This document shows, in pieces, positions 37,901 to 49,894 of a stretch of DNA of 64,000 bases. The first letter of the stretch is position 1. Every line of letters starts with the position of its first letter. The position numbers were made by a program, and so were the translations under genes. Under the pieces are notes generated by a model. It saw nothing but the letters and a program-made list of their open reading frames with translations, ran no database searches and had not been told where the DNA came from. Origin of the DNA: Clusia tigrina (lineage: Eukaryota > Arthropoda > Insecta > Diptera > Clusiidae); contig OV050033.1 in NCBI GenBank assembly GCA_920105625.2, positions 94,986,280-95,050,279 of the forward strand. Direction: 5' to 3'.

Positions 37901-39480
37901 CTAATTTCTATACGGTACGTCCTACACCTATCAAAGTTTGCAACATATAAATGCAAGTAAGTTTTTACTGGAGCGTCATAAAACCTTGAAATTTTGTAAC
38001 AATAAAGTACTCGAGCCTCTGGTCAAGTTAAGCTATCGCTCAAAGCTGTGCTACTCTTGAGTCCCAAATCAAACACTGATAAAACTTTAAATGGCAATAA
38101 CTTCTATACGGTACGTCCTACACCTATCAAAGTTTGAAACATACAAATGCTTGTAACTTTTTACTGGAGCGTCATAAAACCTTGAAATTTTGTAACAATA
38201 AAGTACTCGAGCCTCTTGTCAATTTAAGCTATTGCTGAAAGCGGTGCTACCCTTGAGTCCCAAATCAAACACTGATAAAACTTCAAATGGCCCTAACTTC
38301 TATACGGTACGTCCTACACCTATCAAAGTTTGCAACATATAAATGCTTGTAACTTTTTACTGGAGCGTCATAAAACCTTGAAACTTTGTAACAATAAAGT
38401 ACTCGAGCCTCTTGTCAATTTAAGTTATCGCTCAAAGCTGTGCTACCCTTGAGTCCCACATCAAACACTGATAAAAATTCAAATGGCCCTAACTTCTATA
38501 CGGTACGTCCTACACCTATCAAAGTTTGCAGCATAAAAATGCTTGTAACTTTTTACTGCAGCGTCATAAAACCTTGAAATTTTGTAACAATAAAGTTCTC
38601 GAGCCTCTTGTCAATTTAAGCTATCGCTCAAAGCTGTGCTACCCTTGAGTCCCAAATCAACCACTGATAAAGCTTCAAATGGCCCTAACTAATATACGGT
38701 ACGTCCTACACCTATCAAAGTTTGCAACATATAAATGCTTGTAACTTTTTACTGGAGCGTCATAAAACCTTGAAATTTTGTAAGAATAAAGTACTCGAGC
38801 CTCTTGTCAATTTAAGTTATCGCTCAAAGCTGTGCTACCCTTGAGTCCCACATCAAACACTGATAAAAATTCAAATGGCCCTAACTTCTATACGGTACGT
38901 CCTACACCTATCAAAGTTTGCAACATACAAATGCTTGTAACTTTTTACTGGAGCGTCATAAAACCTTGAAATTTTGTAACAATAAAGTACTGGAGCCTCT
39001 TGTCAATTTAAGCTATCGCTCAAAGCTGTGCTACCCTTGAGTCCCAAATCAAACACTGATAAAACTTCAAATGGCCCTAACTTCTATACGGTACGTCCTA
39101 CACCTATCAAAGTTTGCAACATATAAATGCTTGTAACTTTTTACTGGAGCGTCATAAAACTTTGAAATTTTGTAACAATTAAGTACTCGAGCCTCTTGTC
39201 AATTTAAGCTATCGCTCAAAGCTATGCTACCCTTGAGTCCCAAATCAAACACTGATAAAATTTCAAATGGCCCTAACTTCTATACGGTACTTCCTACACC
39301 TATCAAAGTTTGCAACATACAAATGCTTGTAACTTTTTACTGGAGCGTCATAAAACCTTGAAATTTTGTAGCAATAAAGTACTCGAGCCTCTTGTAAATT
39401 TAAGCTATCGCTCAAAGCTGTGCTTCCCTTGAGTCCCAAAACAAACACTGATAAATCTTCAAATGGCCCTAACTTCTATA
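33980..39480. repeat. 13/14-monomer (about 2.6-2.7 kb) tandem duplication in class B
   Basis: The rare GGTACGCCC variant at about 33995 recurs at about 36739, and GCTTCAATTGG at 34949 recurs at 37693 (offset 2,744 = 14 monomers). The GTCAAGTTAAG variant at 35474 recurs at 38022 (offset 2,548 = 13 monomers). One monomer was therefore lost near 37.95 kb in the second copy. Confidence 0.8.
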
Positions 39481-40579
39481 CGGTACGTCCTACATCTATC
39501 AAAGTTTGAAACATACAAATGCTTGTAACTTTTTACTGGAGCGTCATAAAACCTCGAAATTTTGCAACAATAAAGTACTCGAGCCTCTTGTCAATTTAAG
39601 CTATCGCTCAAAGCTATGCTACCCTTGAGTCCCAAATCAAACACTGATAAAATTTCAAATGGCCCTAACTTCTATACGGTACGTCCTACACCTATCAAAG
39701 TTTGCAACATACAAATGCTTGTAACTTTTTACTGGAGCGTCATAAAACCTTGAAATTTTGTAACAATAAAGTACTCGAGCCTCTTGTCAAGTTAAGCTAT
39801 CGCTCAAAGCTGTGCTACTCTTGAGTCCCAAATCAAACACTGATAAAACTTTAAATGGCAATAACTTCTATACGGTACGTCCTACACCAAGCAAAGTTTG
39901 CAACATACAAATACTTGTAACTTTTTACTGGAGCGTCATAAAACCTTGAAATTTTGTAACAATAAAATACTCGAGCCTCTTGTCAATTTTAGCTATCGCT
40001 CAAAGCTATGCAACCCTTGAGTCCCAAATCAAACACTAATAAAACTTCTAATGGCCCTAACTTCTATACGGTACGTCCTACACCTATCAAAGTTTGCAAC
40101 ATACAAATACTTGTAACTTTTTACTGGAGCGTCATAAAACCTTGAAATTTTGTAACAATTAAGTACTCGAGCCTCTTGTCAATTTAAGCTATCGCTCAAA
40201 GCTGTGCTACCCTTGAGTCCCAAATCAAACACTGATAAATCTTCAAATGGCCCTAAATTCTATACGGTACGTCCTACATCTATCAAAGTTTGAAACATAC
40301 AAATGCTTGTAACTTTTTACTGGAGCGTCATAAAACCTTGAAATTTTGTAACAATAAACTACTCGAGCCTCTTGTCAATTTAATCTATCGCTCAAAGCTG
40401 TGCTACCCTTGAGTCCCAAATCAAACACTGATAAAACTTCAAATGGCCCTAATTTCTATACGGTACGTCCTACACCTATCAAAGTTTGCAACATATAAAT
40501 GCAAGTAAGTTTTTACTGGAGCGTCATAAAACCTCGAAATTGTGCAAAAATAAAGTACTCGAGCCTCTTGTCAATTTAA

Positions 40580-43300
40580 GCTATTGCTCAAAGCGGTGCT
40601 ACCCTTGAGTCCCAAATCAAACACTGATAAAACTTCAAATGGCCCTAACTTCTATACGGTACGTCCTACACCTATCAAAGTTTGCAACATATAAATGCTT
40701 GTAACTTTTTACTGGAGCGTCATAAAACCTTGAAACTTTGTAACAATAAAGTACTCGAGCCTCTTGTCAATTTAAGTTATCGCTCAAAGCTGTGCTACCC
40801 TTGAGTCCCACATCAAACACTGACAAAAATTCAAATGGCCCTAACTTCTATACGGTACGTCCTACACCTATCAAAGTTTGCAGCATAAAAATGCTTGTAA
40901 CTTTTTACTGGAGCGTCATAAAACCTTGAAATTTTGTAACAATAAAGTTCTCGAGCCTCTTGTCAATTTAAGCTATCGCTCAAAGCTGTGCTACCCTTGA
41001 GTCCCAAATCAACCACTGATAAAGCTTCAAATGGCCCTAACTAATATACGGTACGTCCTACACCTATCAAAGTTTGCAACATATAAATGCTTGTAACTTT
41101 TTACTGGAGCGTCATAAAACCTTGAAATTTTGTAACAATAAAGTACTCGAGCCTCTTGTCAATTTAAGCAATTGCCTAAAGCGGTGCTACCCTTGAGTCC
41201 CAAATCAAACACTGATAAAACTTCAAATGGCCCTAACTTCTATACGGTACGTCCTACACCTATCAAAGTTTGCAACATACAAATACTTGTAACTTTTTAC
41301 TGGAGCGTCATAAAACCTTGAAATTTTGTAACAATAAAGTACTCGAGCCTCTTGTCAATTTAAGCTATCGCTCAAAGCTGTGCTACCCTTGAGTCCCACA
41401 TCAAACACTGATAAAAATTCAAATGGCCCTAACTTCTATACGGTACGTCCTACACCTATCAAAGTTTGCAACATACAAATGCTTGTAACTTTTTACTGGA
41501 GCGTCATAAAACCTTGAAATTTTGTAACAATAAAGTACTGGAGCCTCTTGTCAATTTAAGCTATCGCTCAAAGCTGTGCTACCCTTGAGTCCCAAATCAA
41601 ACACTGATAAAACTTCAAATGGCCCTAACTTCTATACGGTACGTCCTACACCTATCAAAGTTTGCAACATATAAATGCTTGTAAATTTTTACTGGATCGT
41701 CATAAAACCTTGAAATTTTGTAACAATTAAGTACTCGAGCCTCTTGTCAATTTAAGCTATCGCTCAAAGCTGTGCTACCCTTGAGTCCCAAATCAAACAC
41801 TGATAAATCTTCAAATGGCCCTAAATTCTATACGGTACGTCCTACATCTATCAAAGTTTGAAACATACAAATGCTTGTAACTTTTTACTGGAGCGTCATA
41901 AAACCTTGAAATTTTGTAACAATAAACTACTCGAGCCTCTTGTCAATTTAAGCTATTGCTCAAAGCGGTGCTACCCTTGAGTCCCAAATCAAACACTGAT
42001 AAAACTTCAAATGGCCCTAACTTCTATACGGTACGTCCTACACCTATCAAAGTTTGCAACATATAAATGCTTGTAACTTTTTACTGGAGCGTCATAAAAC
42101 CTTGAAACTTTGTAACAATAAAGTACTCGAGCCTCTTGTCAATTTAAGTTATCGCTCAAAGCTGTGCTACCCTTGAGTCCCACATCAAACACTGACAAAA
42201 ATTCAAATGGCCCTAACTTCTATACGGTACGTCCTACACCTATCAAAGTTTGCAGCATAAAAATGCTTGTAACTTTTTACTGGAGCGTCATAAAACCTTG
42301 AAATTTTGTAACAATAAAGTTCTCGAGCCTCTTGTCAATTTAAGCTATCGCTCAAAGCTGTGCTACCCTTGAGTCCCAAATCAACCACTGATAAAGCTTC
42401 AAATGGCCCTAACTAATATACGGTACGTCCTACACCTATCAAAGTTTGCAACATATAAATGCTTGTAACTTTTTACTGGAGCGTCATAAATCCTTGAAAT
42501 TTTGTAACAATAAAGTACTCGAGCCTCTTGTCAATTTAAGCAATTGCCTAAAGCGGTGCTACCCTTGAGTCCCACATCAAACACTGATAAAAATTCAAAT
42601 GGCCCTAACTTCTATACGGTACGTCCTACACCTATCAAAGTTTGCAACATACAAATGCTTGTAACTTTTTACTGGAGCGTCATAAAACCTTGAAATTTTG
42701 TAACAATAAAGTACTGGAGCCTCTTGTCAATTTAAGCTATCGCTCAAAGCTGTGCTACCCTTGAGTCCCAAATCAAACACTGATAAAACTTCAAATGGCC
42801 CTAACTTCTATACGGTACGTCCTACACCTATCAAAGTTTGCAACATATAAATGCTTGTAAATTTTTACTGGATCGTCATAAAACCTTGAAATTTTGTAAC
42901 AATATAGTACGCGAGCCTCTTGTCAATTTAAGTTATCGCTCAAAGCTGTGCTACCCTTGAGTCCCACATCAAACACTGATAAAAATTCAAACGGCCCTAA
43001 CTTCTATACGGTACGTCCTACACCTATCAAAGTTTGCAACATACAAATGCTTGTAACTTTTTACTGGAGCGTCATAAAACCTTGAAATTTTGTAGCAATA
43101 AAGTACTCGAGCCTCTTGTCAATTTAAGCTATCGCTCAAAGCTGTGCTTCCCTTGAGTCCCAAAACAAACACTGATAAATCTTCAAATGGCCCTAACTTC
43201 TATACGGTACGTCCTACATCTATCAAAGTTTGAAACATACAAATGCTTGTAACTTTTTACTGGAGCGTCATAAAACCTTGAAATTTTGTAACAATAAAGT
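40580..43300. repeat. 7-monomer (1,372 bp) tandem duplication in class B
   Basis: GCTATTGCTCAAAGCGG at 40579 and 41951, with the following TTGAAACTTTG, CTGACAAAAA, GTTCTCGAG and CAATTGCC variants in the same order, offset 1,372 bp. The second unit shares the 7-mer length seen in class A but has a different monomer content. Confidence 0.75.
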
Positions 43301-45390
43301 ACTCGAGCCTCTTGTCAATTTAAGCTTTCGCTCAAAGCTGTGCTACCCTTGAGTCCCAAATCAAACACTGATAAAGCTTCAAATGGCCCTAACTTCTATA
43401 CGGTACGTCCTACACCTATCAAAGTTTGCAACATTCAAATGCTTGTAACTTTCTACTGGATCGTCATAAAACCTTGAAATTTTGTAACAATAAACTACTC
43501 GAGCCTCTTGTCAATTTAATATATCGCTCAAAGCTGTGCTACCCTTGAGTCCCAAATCAAACACTGATAAAACTTTAAATGGCCCGAATTTCCATACGGT
43601 ACGTCCTACACCTATCAAAGTTTGCAACATATAAATGCTAGTAACTTTTTACTGGAGCGTCATAAAACCTCGAAATTTTGCAACAATAAAGTACTCGAGC
43701 CTCTTGTCAATTTAAGCTATCGCTCAAAGCTATGCTACCCTTGAGTCCCAAATCAAACACTGATAAAATTTCAAATGGCCCTAACTTCTATACGGTACGT
43801 CCTACACCTATCAAAGTTTGCAACATACAAATGCTTGAAACTTTTTACTGGAGCGTCATAAAACCTTGAAATTTTGTAACAATATAGTACGCGAGCCTCT
43901 TGTCAATTTAAGTTATCGCTCAAAGCTGTGCTACCCTTGAGTCCCACATCAAACACTGATAAAAATTCAAATGGCCCTAACTTCTATACGGTACGTCCTA
44001 CACCTATCAAAGTTTGCAACATACAAATGCTTGTAACTTTTTACTGGAGCGTCATAAAACCTTGAAATTTTGTAACAATAAAGTACTGGAGCCTCTTGTC
44101 AATTTAAGCTATCGCTCAAAGCTGTGCTACCCTTGAGTCCCAAATCAAACACTGATAAAACTTCAAATGGCCCTAACTTCTATACGGTACGTCCTACACC
44201 TCTCAAAGTTTGCAACATATAAATGCTTGTAACTTTTTACTGGAGCGTCATAAAACCTTGAAATTTTGTAACAATTAAGTACTCGAGCCTCTTGTCAATT
44301 TAAGCTATCGCTCAAAGCTGTGCTACCCTTGAGTTCCAAATCAAACACTGATAAATCTTTAAATGGCCCTAAATTCTATACGGTACGTCCTACATCTATC
44401 AAAGTTTGAAACATACAAATGCTTGTAACTTTTTACTGGAGCGTCATAAAACCTTGAAATTTTGTAACAATAAACTACTCGAGCCTCTTGTCAATTTAAT
44501 CTATCGCTCAAAGCTGTGCTACCCTTGAGTCCCAAATCAAACACTGATAAAACTTCAAATGGCCCTAATTTCTATACGGTACGTCCTACACCTATCAAAG
44601 TTTGCAACATATAAATGCAAGTAAGTTTTTACTGGAGCGTCATAAAACCTCGAAATTGTGCAACAATAAAGTACTCGAGCCTCTTGTCAATTTAAGCTAT
44701 CGCTCAAAGCTATGCTACCCTTGAGTCCCAAATCAAACACTGATAAAATTTCAAATGGCCCTAACTTCTATACGGTACGTCCTACACCTATCAAAGTTTG
44801 CAACATACAAATGCTTGTAACTTTTTACTGGAGCGTCATAAAACCTTGAAATTTTGTAACAATAAAGTACTCGAGCCTCTTGTCAAGTTAAGCTATCGCT
44901 CAAAGCTGTGCTACTCTTGAGTCCCAAATCAAACACTGATAAAACTTTAAATGGCAATAACTTCTATACGGTACGTCCTACACCTATCAAAGTTTGAAAC
45001 ATACAAATGCTTGTAACTTTTTACTGGAGCGTCATAAAACCTTGAAATTTTGTAACAATAAAGTACTCGAGCCTCTTGTCAATTTAAGCTATTTCTCAAA
45101 GCGGTGCTACCCTTGAGTCCCAAATCAAACACTGATAAAACTTCAAATGGCCCTAACTTCTATACGGTACGTCCTACACCTATCAAAGTTTGCAACATAT
45201 ATGTGCTTGTAACTTTTTACTGGAGCGTCATAAAACCTTGAAACTTTGTAACAATAAAGTACTCGAGCCTCTTGTCAATTTAAGTTATCGCTCAAAGCTG
45301 TGCTACCCTTGAGTCCCACATCAAACACTGATAAAAATTCAAATGGCCCTAACTTCTATACGGTACGTCCTACACCTATCAAAGTTTGCA

Positions 45391-48334
45391 GCATAAAAAT
45401 GCTTGTAACTTTTTACTGGAGCGTCATAAAACCTTGAAATTTTGTAACAATAAAGTTGTCGAGCCTCTTGTCAATTTAAGCAATCGCTCAAAGCTGTGCT
45501 ACCCTTGAGTCCCAAATCAACCACTGATAAAGCTTCAAATGGCCCTAACTAATATACGGTACGTCCTACACCTATCAAAGTTTGCAACATATAAATGCTT
45601 GTAACTTTTTACTGGAGCGTCATAAAACCTTGAAATTTTGTAACAATAAAGTACTCGAGCCTCTTGTCAATTTAAGCAATTGCCTAAAGCGGTGCTACCC
45701 TTGAGTCCCAAATCAAACACTGATAAAACTTCAAATGGCCCTAACTTCTATACGGTACGTCCTACACCTATCAAAGTTTGCAACATACAAATACTTGTAA
45801 CTTTTTACTGGAGCGTCATAAAACCTTGAAATTTGGTAACAATAAAGTACTCGAGCCTCTTGTCAATTTAAGTTATCGCTCAAAGCTGTGCTACCCTTGA
45901 GTCCCACATCAAACACTGATAAAAATTCAAATGGCCCTAACTTCTATATGGTACGTCCTACACCTATCAAAGTTTGCAACATTCAAATGCTTGTAAATTT
46001 TTACTGGAGCGTCATAAAACTTTGAAATTTTGTAACAATTAAGTACTCGAGCCTCTTGTCAATTTAAGCTATCGCTCAAAGCTATGCTACCCTTGAGTCC
46101 CAAATCAAACACTGATAAAGCTTCAAATGGCCCTAACTTCTATACGGTACATCCTACACCTATCAAAGTTTGCAACATTCAAATGCTTGTAAATTTTTAC
46201 TGGATCGTCATAAAACCTTGAAATTTTGTAACAATAAAGTACTCGAGCCTCTTGTAAATTTAAGCTATCGCTCAAAGCTGTGCTACCCTTGAGTCCCAAA
46301 TCAAACACTGATAAAGTTTCAAATGGCCCTAACTTCTATATGGTACGTCCTACACTTATCAAAGTTTGCAACATATAAATGCTTGTAACTTTTTACTGCA
46401 GCGTCATAAAACCTTGAAATTTTCTAACAATAAAGTACTCGAGCCTCTTGTCAATTTAAGCTATCGCTTAAAGCTATGCTACCCTTGAGTCCCAAATCAA
46501 ACACTGATAAAAATTCAATTGGCCCTAACTTATATACGATTCGTCCTACACCTATCAAAGTTGGCAACATACAAATGCTTGTAACTTTTTACTGGAGCGT
46601 CATGAAACCTTGAAATTTTGTAACAATAAAGTACTCGAGCCTCTTGTCAATTTAAGCAATCGCTCAAAGCTGTGCTACCCTTGAATCCCAAATCAAACAC
46701 TGATAAAGCTTCAAATGGCCCTAACTTCTATACGGTACGTCCTACAACTATCAAAGTTTGCAACATACAAATGCTTGTAACTTTTTACTGGAGCGTCATA
46801 AAACCTTGAAATTTTGTAACAATAAAGTACTCGAGCCTCTTGTCAATTTAAGCTATCGCTCAAAGCTGTGCTATCCTTGAGTTCCAAATCAAACACTGAT
46901 AAAACTTCAAATGGAACTAACTTCTATACGGTACGTCCTACACCTATCAAAGTTTGCAACATACATATGCTTGTAACTTTTTACTGGCGCGTCATAAAAC
47001 CTTGAAATTTTGTAACAATAAAGTACTCGAGCCTCTGGTCAATTTAAGTTTTCGCTGAAAGCTGTGCTACCCTTGAGTCCCAAATCAAACACTGATAAAG
47101 CTTCAAATGGCCCTAACTTCTATACGGTACGTCCTACACCTATCAAAGTTTGCAACATTCAAATGCTTGTAACTTTTTACTGGATCGTCATAAAACCTTG
47201 ATATTTTGTAACAATAAAGTACTCGAGCCTCTTGTCAATTTAAGCTATCGCTTAAAGCTGTGCTACCTTTGAGTCCCAAATCAAACACTGATAAAAATTC
47301 AAATGGCCCTAACTTCTAAACGGTACGTCCTACACCTATCAAAGTTTGCAACATATAAATGCTTGTAACTTTTTACTGCAGTGTCACAAAACCTTGAAAT
47401 TTTGTAACAATAAAGTACTCGAGCCTCTTGTTAATTTAAGCTTTCGCTCAAAGCTGTGCTACCGTTGAGTCCCAAATCAAACACTGATAAAGCTTCAAAT
47501 GGCCCTAACTTCTCTACGGTACGTCCTACACCTATCATAGTTTGCAACATACAAATGCTTGTAACTTTTTACTGGAGCTTTATAAAACCTTGAAATTTTG
47601 TAACAATAAAGTACTCGAGCCTCTTGTCAATTTAAGCTATCGCTCAAAGCTGTGCTACCCTTGAATCCCAAATCAAACACTGATAAAGTTTCAAATGGCC
47701 CTAACTTCTATACGGTACGTCCAACACCTATCAAAGTTTGCAACATACAAATGCTTGTAATTTTTTACTGGAGCGTCATAAAACCTTGAAATTTTGTAAC
47801 AATAAAGTACTCGAGCCTCTTGTCAATTTAAGCTATCGCTCAAAGCTGTGCTACCCTTGAGTTCCAAATCAAACACTGATAAAACTTCAAATGGAACTAA
47901 CTTCTATACGGTACGTCCTACACCTATCAAAGTTTGCAACATACATATGCTTGTAACTTTTTACTGGAGCGTCATAAAATCTTGAAATTTTGTAACAATA
48001 AAGTACTCGAGCCTCTTGTCAATTTAAGCTTTCGCTCAAAGCTGTGCTACCCTTGAGTCCCAAATCAAACACTGATAAAGCTTCAAATGGCCCTAACTTC
48101 CATACGGTACGTCCTACACCTATCAAAGTTTGCAACATTCAAATGCTTGTAACTTTTTACTGGATCGTCATAAAACCTTGATATTTTGTAACAATAAAGT
48201 ACTGGAGCCTCTTGTCAATTTAAGCTATCGCTTAAAGCTGTGCTACCTTTGAGTCCCAAATCAAACACTGATAAAAATTCAAATGGCCCTAACTTCTAAA
48301 CGGTACGTCCTACACCTATCAAAGTTTGCAACAT
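45391..48334. repeat. Satellite block left of E2 (15 monomers), duplicated right of E2
   Basis: This block ends exactly at the left LTR of E2 and matches 55585-58724, which begins exactly at the right LTR of E2. Shared rare marks: TAAAGTTGTCGAG (45451 and 55645), CAATTGCC, CGTCATGAAACC, ATGGAACTAAC, CTCTGGTC and the GATATT-plus-ACTGGAGCC monomer at the right end (48201 and 58591). About a dozen substitutions differ. The left copy is one monomer shorter. Class B marks cover its first 570 bp; the rest is class A. Confidence 0.88.
48331..48334. repeat. E2 left flanking 4-mer (ACAT)
   Basis: Satellite positions 12-15 (GCA-ACAT-ATAAATGC). A true 4-bp target duplication should recur after the 3' LTR, where ACGT is found instead. 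Confidence 0.6.
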
Positions 48335-48652
48335 TGTAGTGCCAACTCATCACCCATTATCCTATTCTCTTATCTTATTATATACTTACTTATAACTAGA
48401 CTACTTACTCCTATCCTACTTATTATATCTTACTTATTGTACCTATACCTAGCTTACTTACTCTAATCATAATATAACTATATTAATAACTCTTATACTA
48501 TACACACTGTAATAGTAACCATCACTGTAATATAAGCAAGCATTATTATAAATACATAAAATAAACCTGCTAAGAGGCAGTCTTGAACAAACCACCAAAC
48601 GATCATCGTCTTGAGTATTTATTTCACTTGCCTTTCGCAACCATCCGCCACA
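48335..48652 (+). repeat. E2 5' LTR (318 bp)
   Basis: Starts TGTAGTGCC and ends CCGCCACA. By eye it is identical over all 318 bp to the 3' LTR. It is rich in TTACTTA/ATTATA motifs. The end is fixed by the PBS that follows immediately. Confidence 0.95.
48547..48565 (+). promoter_or_regulatory. TATA box and AATAAA in the E2 5' LTR
   Basis: TATAAATA at 48547-48554 and AATAAA at 48560-48565; the same pair sits at 55479-55497 in the 3' LTR. Transcription would begin roughly 25-30 nt after the TATA box, leaving a short R-U5. Motif-based only; some fly LTRs use TATA-less initiators. Confidence 0.4.
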
Positions 48653-48666
48653 TGGCGACCGTGGCA
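48653..48666 (+). promoter_or_regulatory. E2 primer-binding site (tRNA-Arg type)
   Basis: TGGCGACCGTGGCA directly after the LTR. From memory, a fly tRNA-Arg ending CCTGTCACGGTCG plus CCA would need TGGCGACCGTGACA, so 13 of 14 bases match, with one A-to-G change. mdg1/412 elements are reported to use an Arg tRNA. Confidence 0.75.
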
Positions 48667-49894
48667 TATTTGTGTGAAACAACATTAGTAAAAAGGGAAA
48701 AACACACAAATCAAGTGACGTTGAATTTAATTGGAAAAAAAAAGACAGTGAGAAAATTAGTGTAAGAGTGAAGTGTTTAAGGAAACATAACAATTTAAAG
48801 CATTCAAAAAAAAGTTTTGAGCAAAATGCAAATGTTATGATTAATTATGAGAAACATAGAAAAAACAGAGAATAAAAAAAAATATAATAACAACCCAAAA
48901 TTAATTCAAATACACTATAAACAAATTTTTATACGTTAAAGAAATAAAAACTCAACTGTACAAAATAAGTACAAGCATATGGAGAAACATTTAAAACAAA
49001 AAAAAAAAGAACAGTTATTACAACAACTGAAAAACATAACCAGCTTAGTAACATAAAAGAAAAACATCAAAAAGCATAACAGCGGAAAAGAATATCCAGC
49101 GTAACAACAACAAAAATTACAAAAGAAAAAAAATTAACAGTGACAGCGATCGTACGAGTAAGCAGCAACAAAGTAATGGCGACGTCATCAATATCAGCGC
49201 GCATACAACAGGAATATAACAAAACACAACAACCCGAGAACAACAAGAATGGTAACACACCAGTTTATTCTATTTTATTTGACAGTACACCACATTTGTA
49301 GTATTGTAGAAATTATTAATAAGTGGTTAAACAGAAGAAAATGGGAAAAAATATCTTAATAATAACATTTGTTGAAGCTTAATAGGAAACAAGAAATGAA
49401 ATTAACTAAAAATTAAATTTACAAATAAAAAAAAAAAAAAAAAAATACAAATTAAGATTTCAATTTTGATAATGACTTTTATATTTATATAATGACTGTT
49501 AAATCATTAATTTTTGGGAAAATTTAAAAAAAAAAAAACATCTTATTATTAGAAAAATATAACAAAATATAAAATGAAAACACAAATTTGATAAACAAAA
49601 ATTAAAAACAAAATAAAAAATCTTGTGTAAATAATATCAACACCAAAAGTAAAAATTTACATTTTGCAGATTGAAATTCATTAATGTATTGATAACAGAT
49701 TGAAATAAAAATTAATGTACAAAATTTCCTTATTGAAGCATTATTTTAATAAATGTCAGATTTTCAGATTATACAGTTTAACAAATTAGTATCAAATTTT
49801 TACAAAATTACGAAGAGGATACTTCAAAATCGTCGGATTTCCACTGCTCCGGGGAAAATAGAGGAATATACAATTTTATTAATCAATAATTACA
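48667..49894 (+). other. E2 5' leader, non-coding, A-rich
   Basis: About 1.2 kb between the PBS and the first gag ATG. Strongly A-rich with many short A runs (for example 49429-49445). No credible ORF; the short open frames here have no recognisable sequence. It probably carries packaging and translation-control signals, none of which I can identify. Confidence 0.7.

Larger units (their letters stand above)
25009..45960. repeat. 196-bp satellite DNA, class B array
   Basis: About 107 monomers in the same register as the left array, but with a different set of recurring variants: TTTGCAGCAT, TTTGAAACAT, CCTCGAAATTTTGCAAC, GTATCAATAAGG, AAAGTTCTCGAG, ACTGGAGCC, CCACTGATAAAG, CTAACTAATATACGG and GCTATTGCTCAAAGCGG. 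Class A marks (GCAGCG, GGATCG, ATTCAAATG) are rare. The switch from class A happens at E1 itself; the switch back happens near 45,960-46,000 within satellite. No genes seen. Confidence 0.93.

Noticed and set aside
7..48300. Many 61-74-codon open frames recurring in the satellite (for example at 7-225, 6624-6809, 27354-27572, 39263-39448)
   Set aside because: They repeat because the monomer repeats. The period of 196 is not a multiple of 3, so no frame continues through successive monomers, and frames open or close with single substitutions. Many of the start codons are not ATG.
25009..48334. tRNA, rRNA or other host RNA genes within the satellite
   Set aside because: No cloverleaf-like or rRNA-like sequence was seen. 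The only tRNA-related strings are the two primer-binding sites.
48467..49258. Short open frames in the E2 LTR and leader (48467-48793, 48583-48765, 49067-49258)
   Set aside because: Low-complexity AT-rich translations that overlap the LTR, PBS and leader. No recognisable motifs and no reason to expect coding there.
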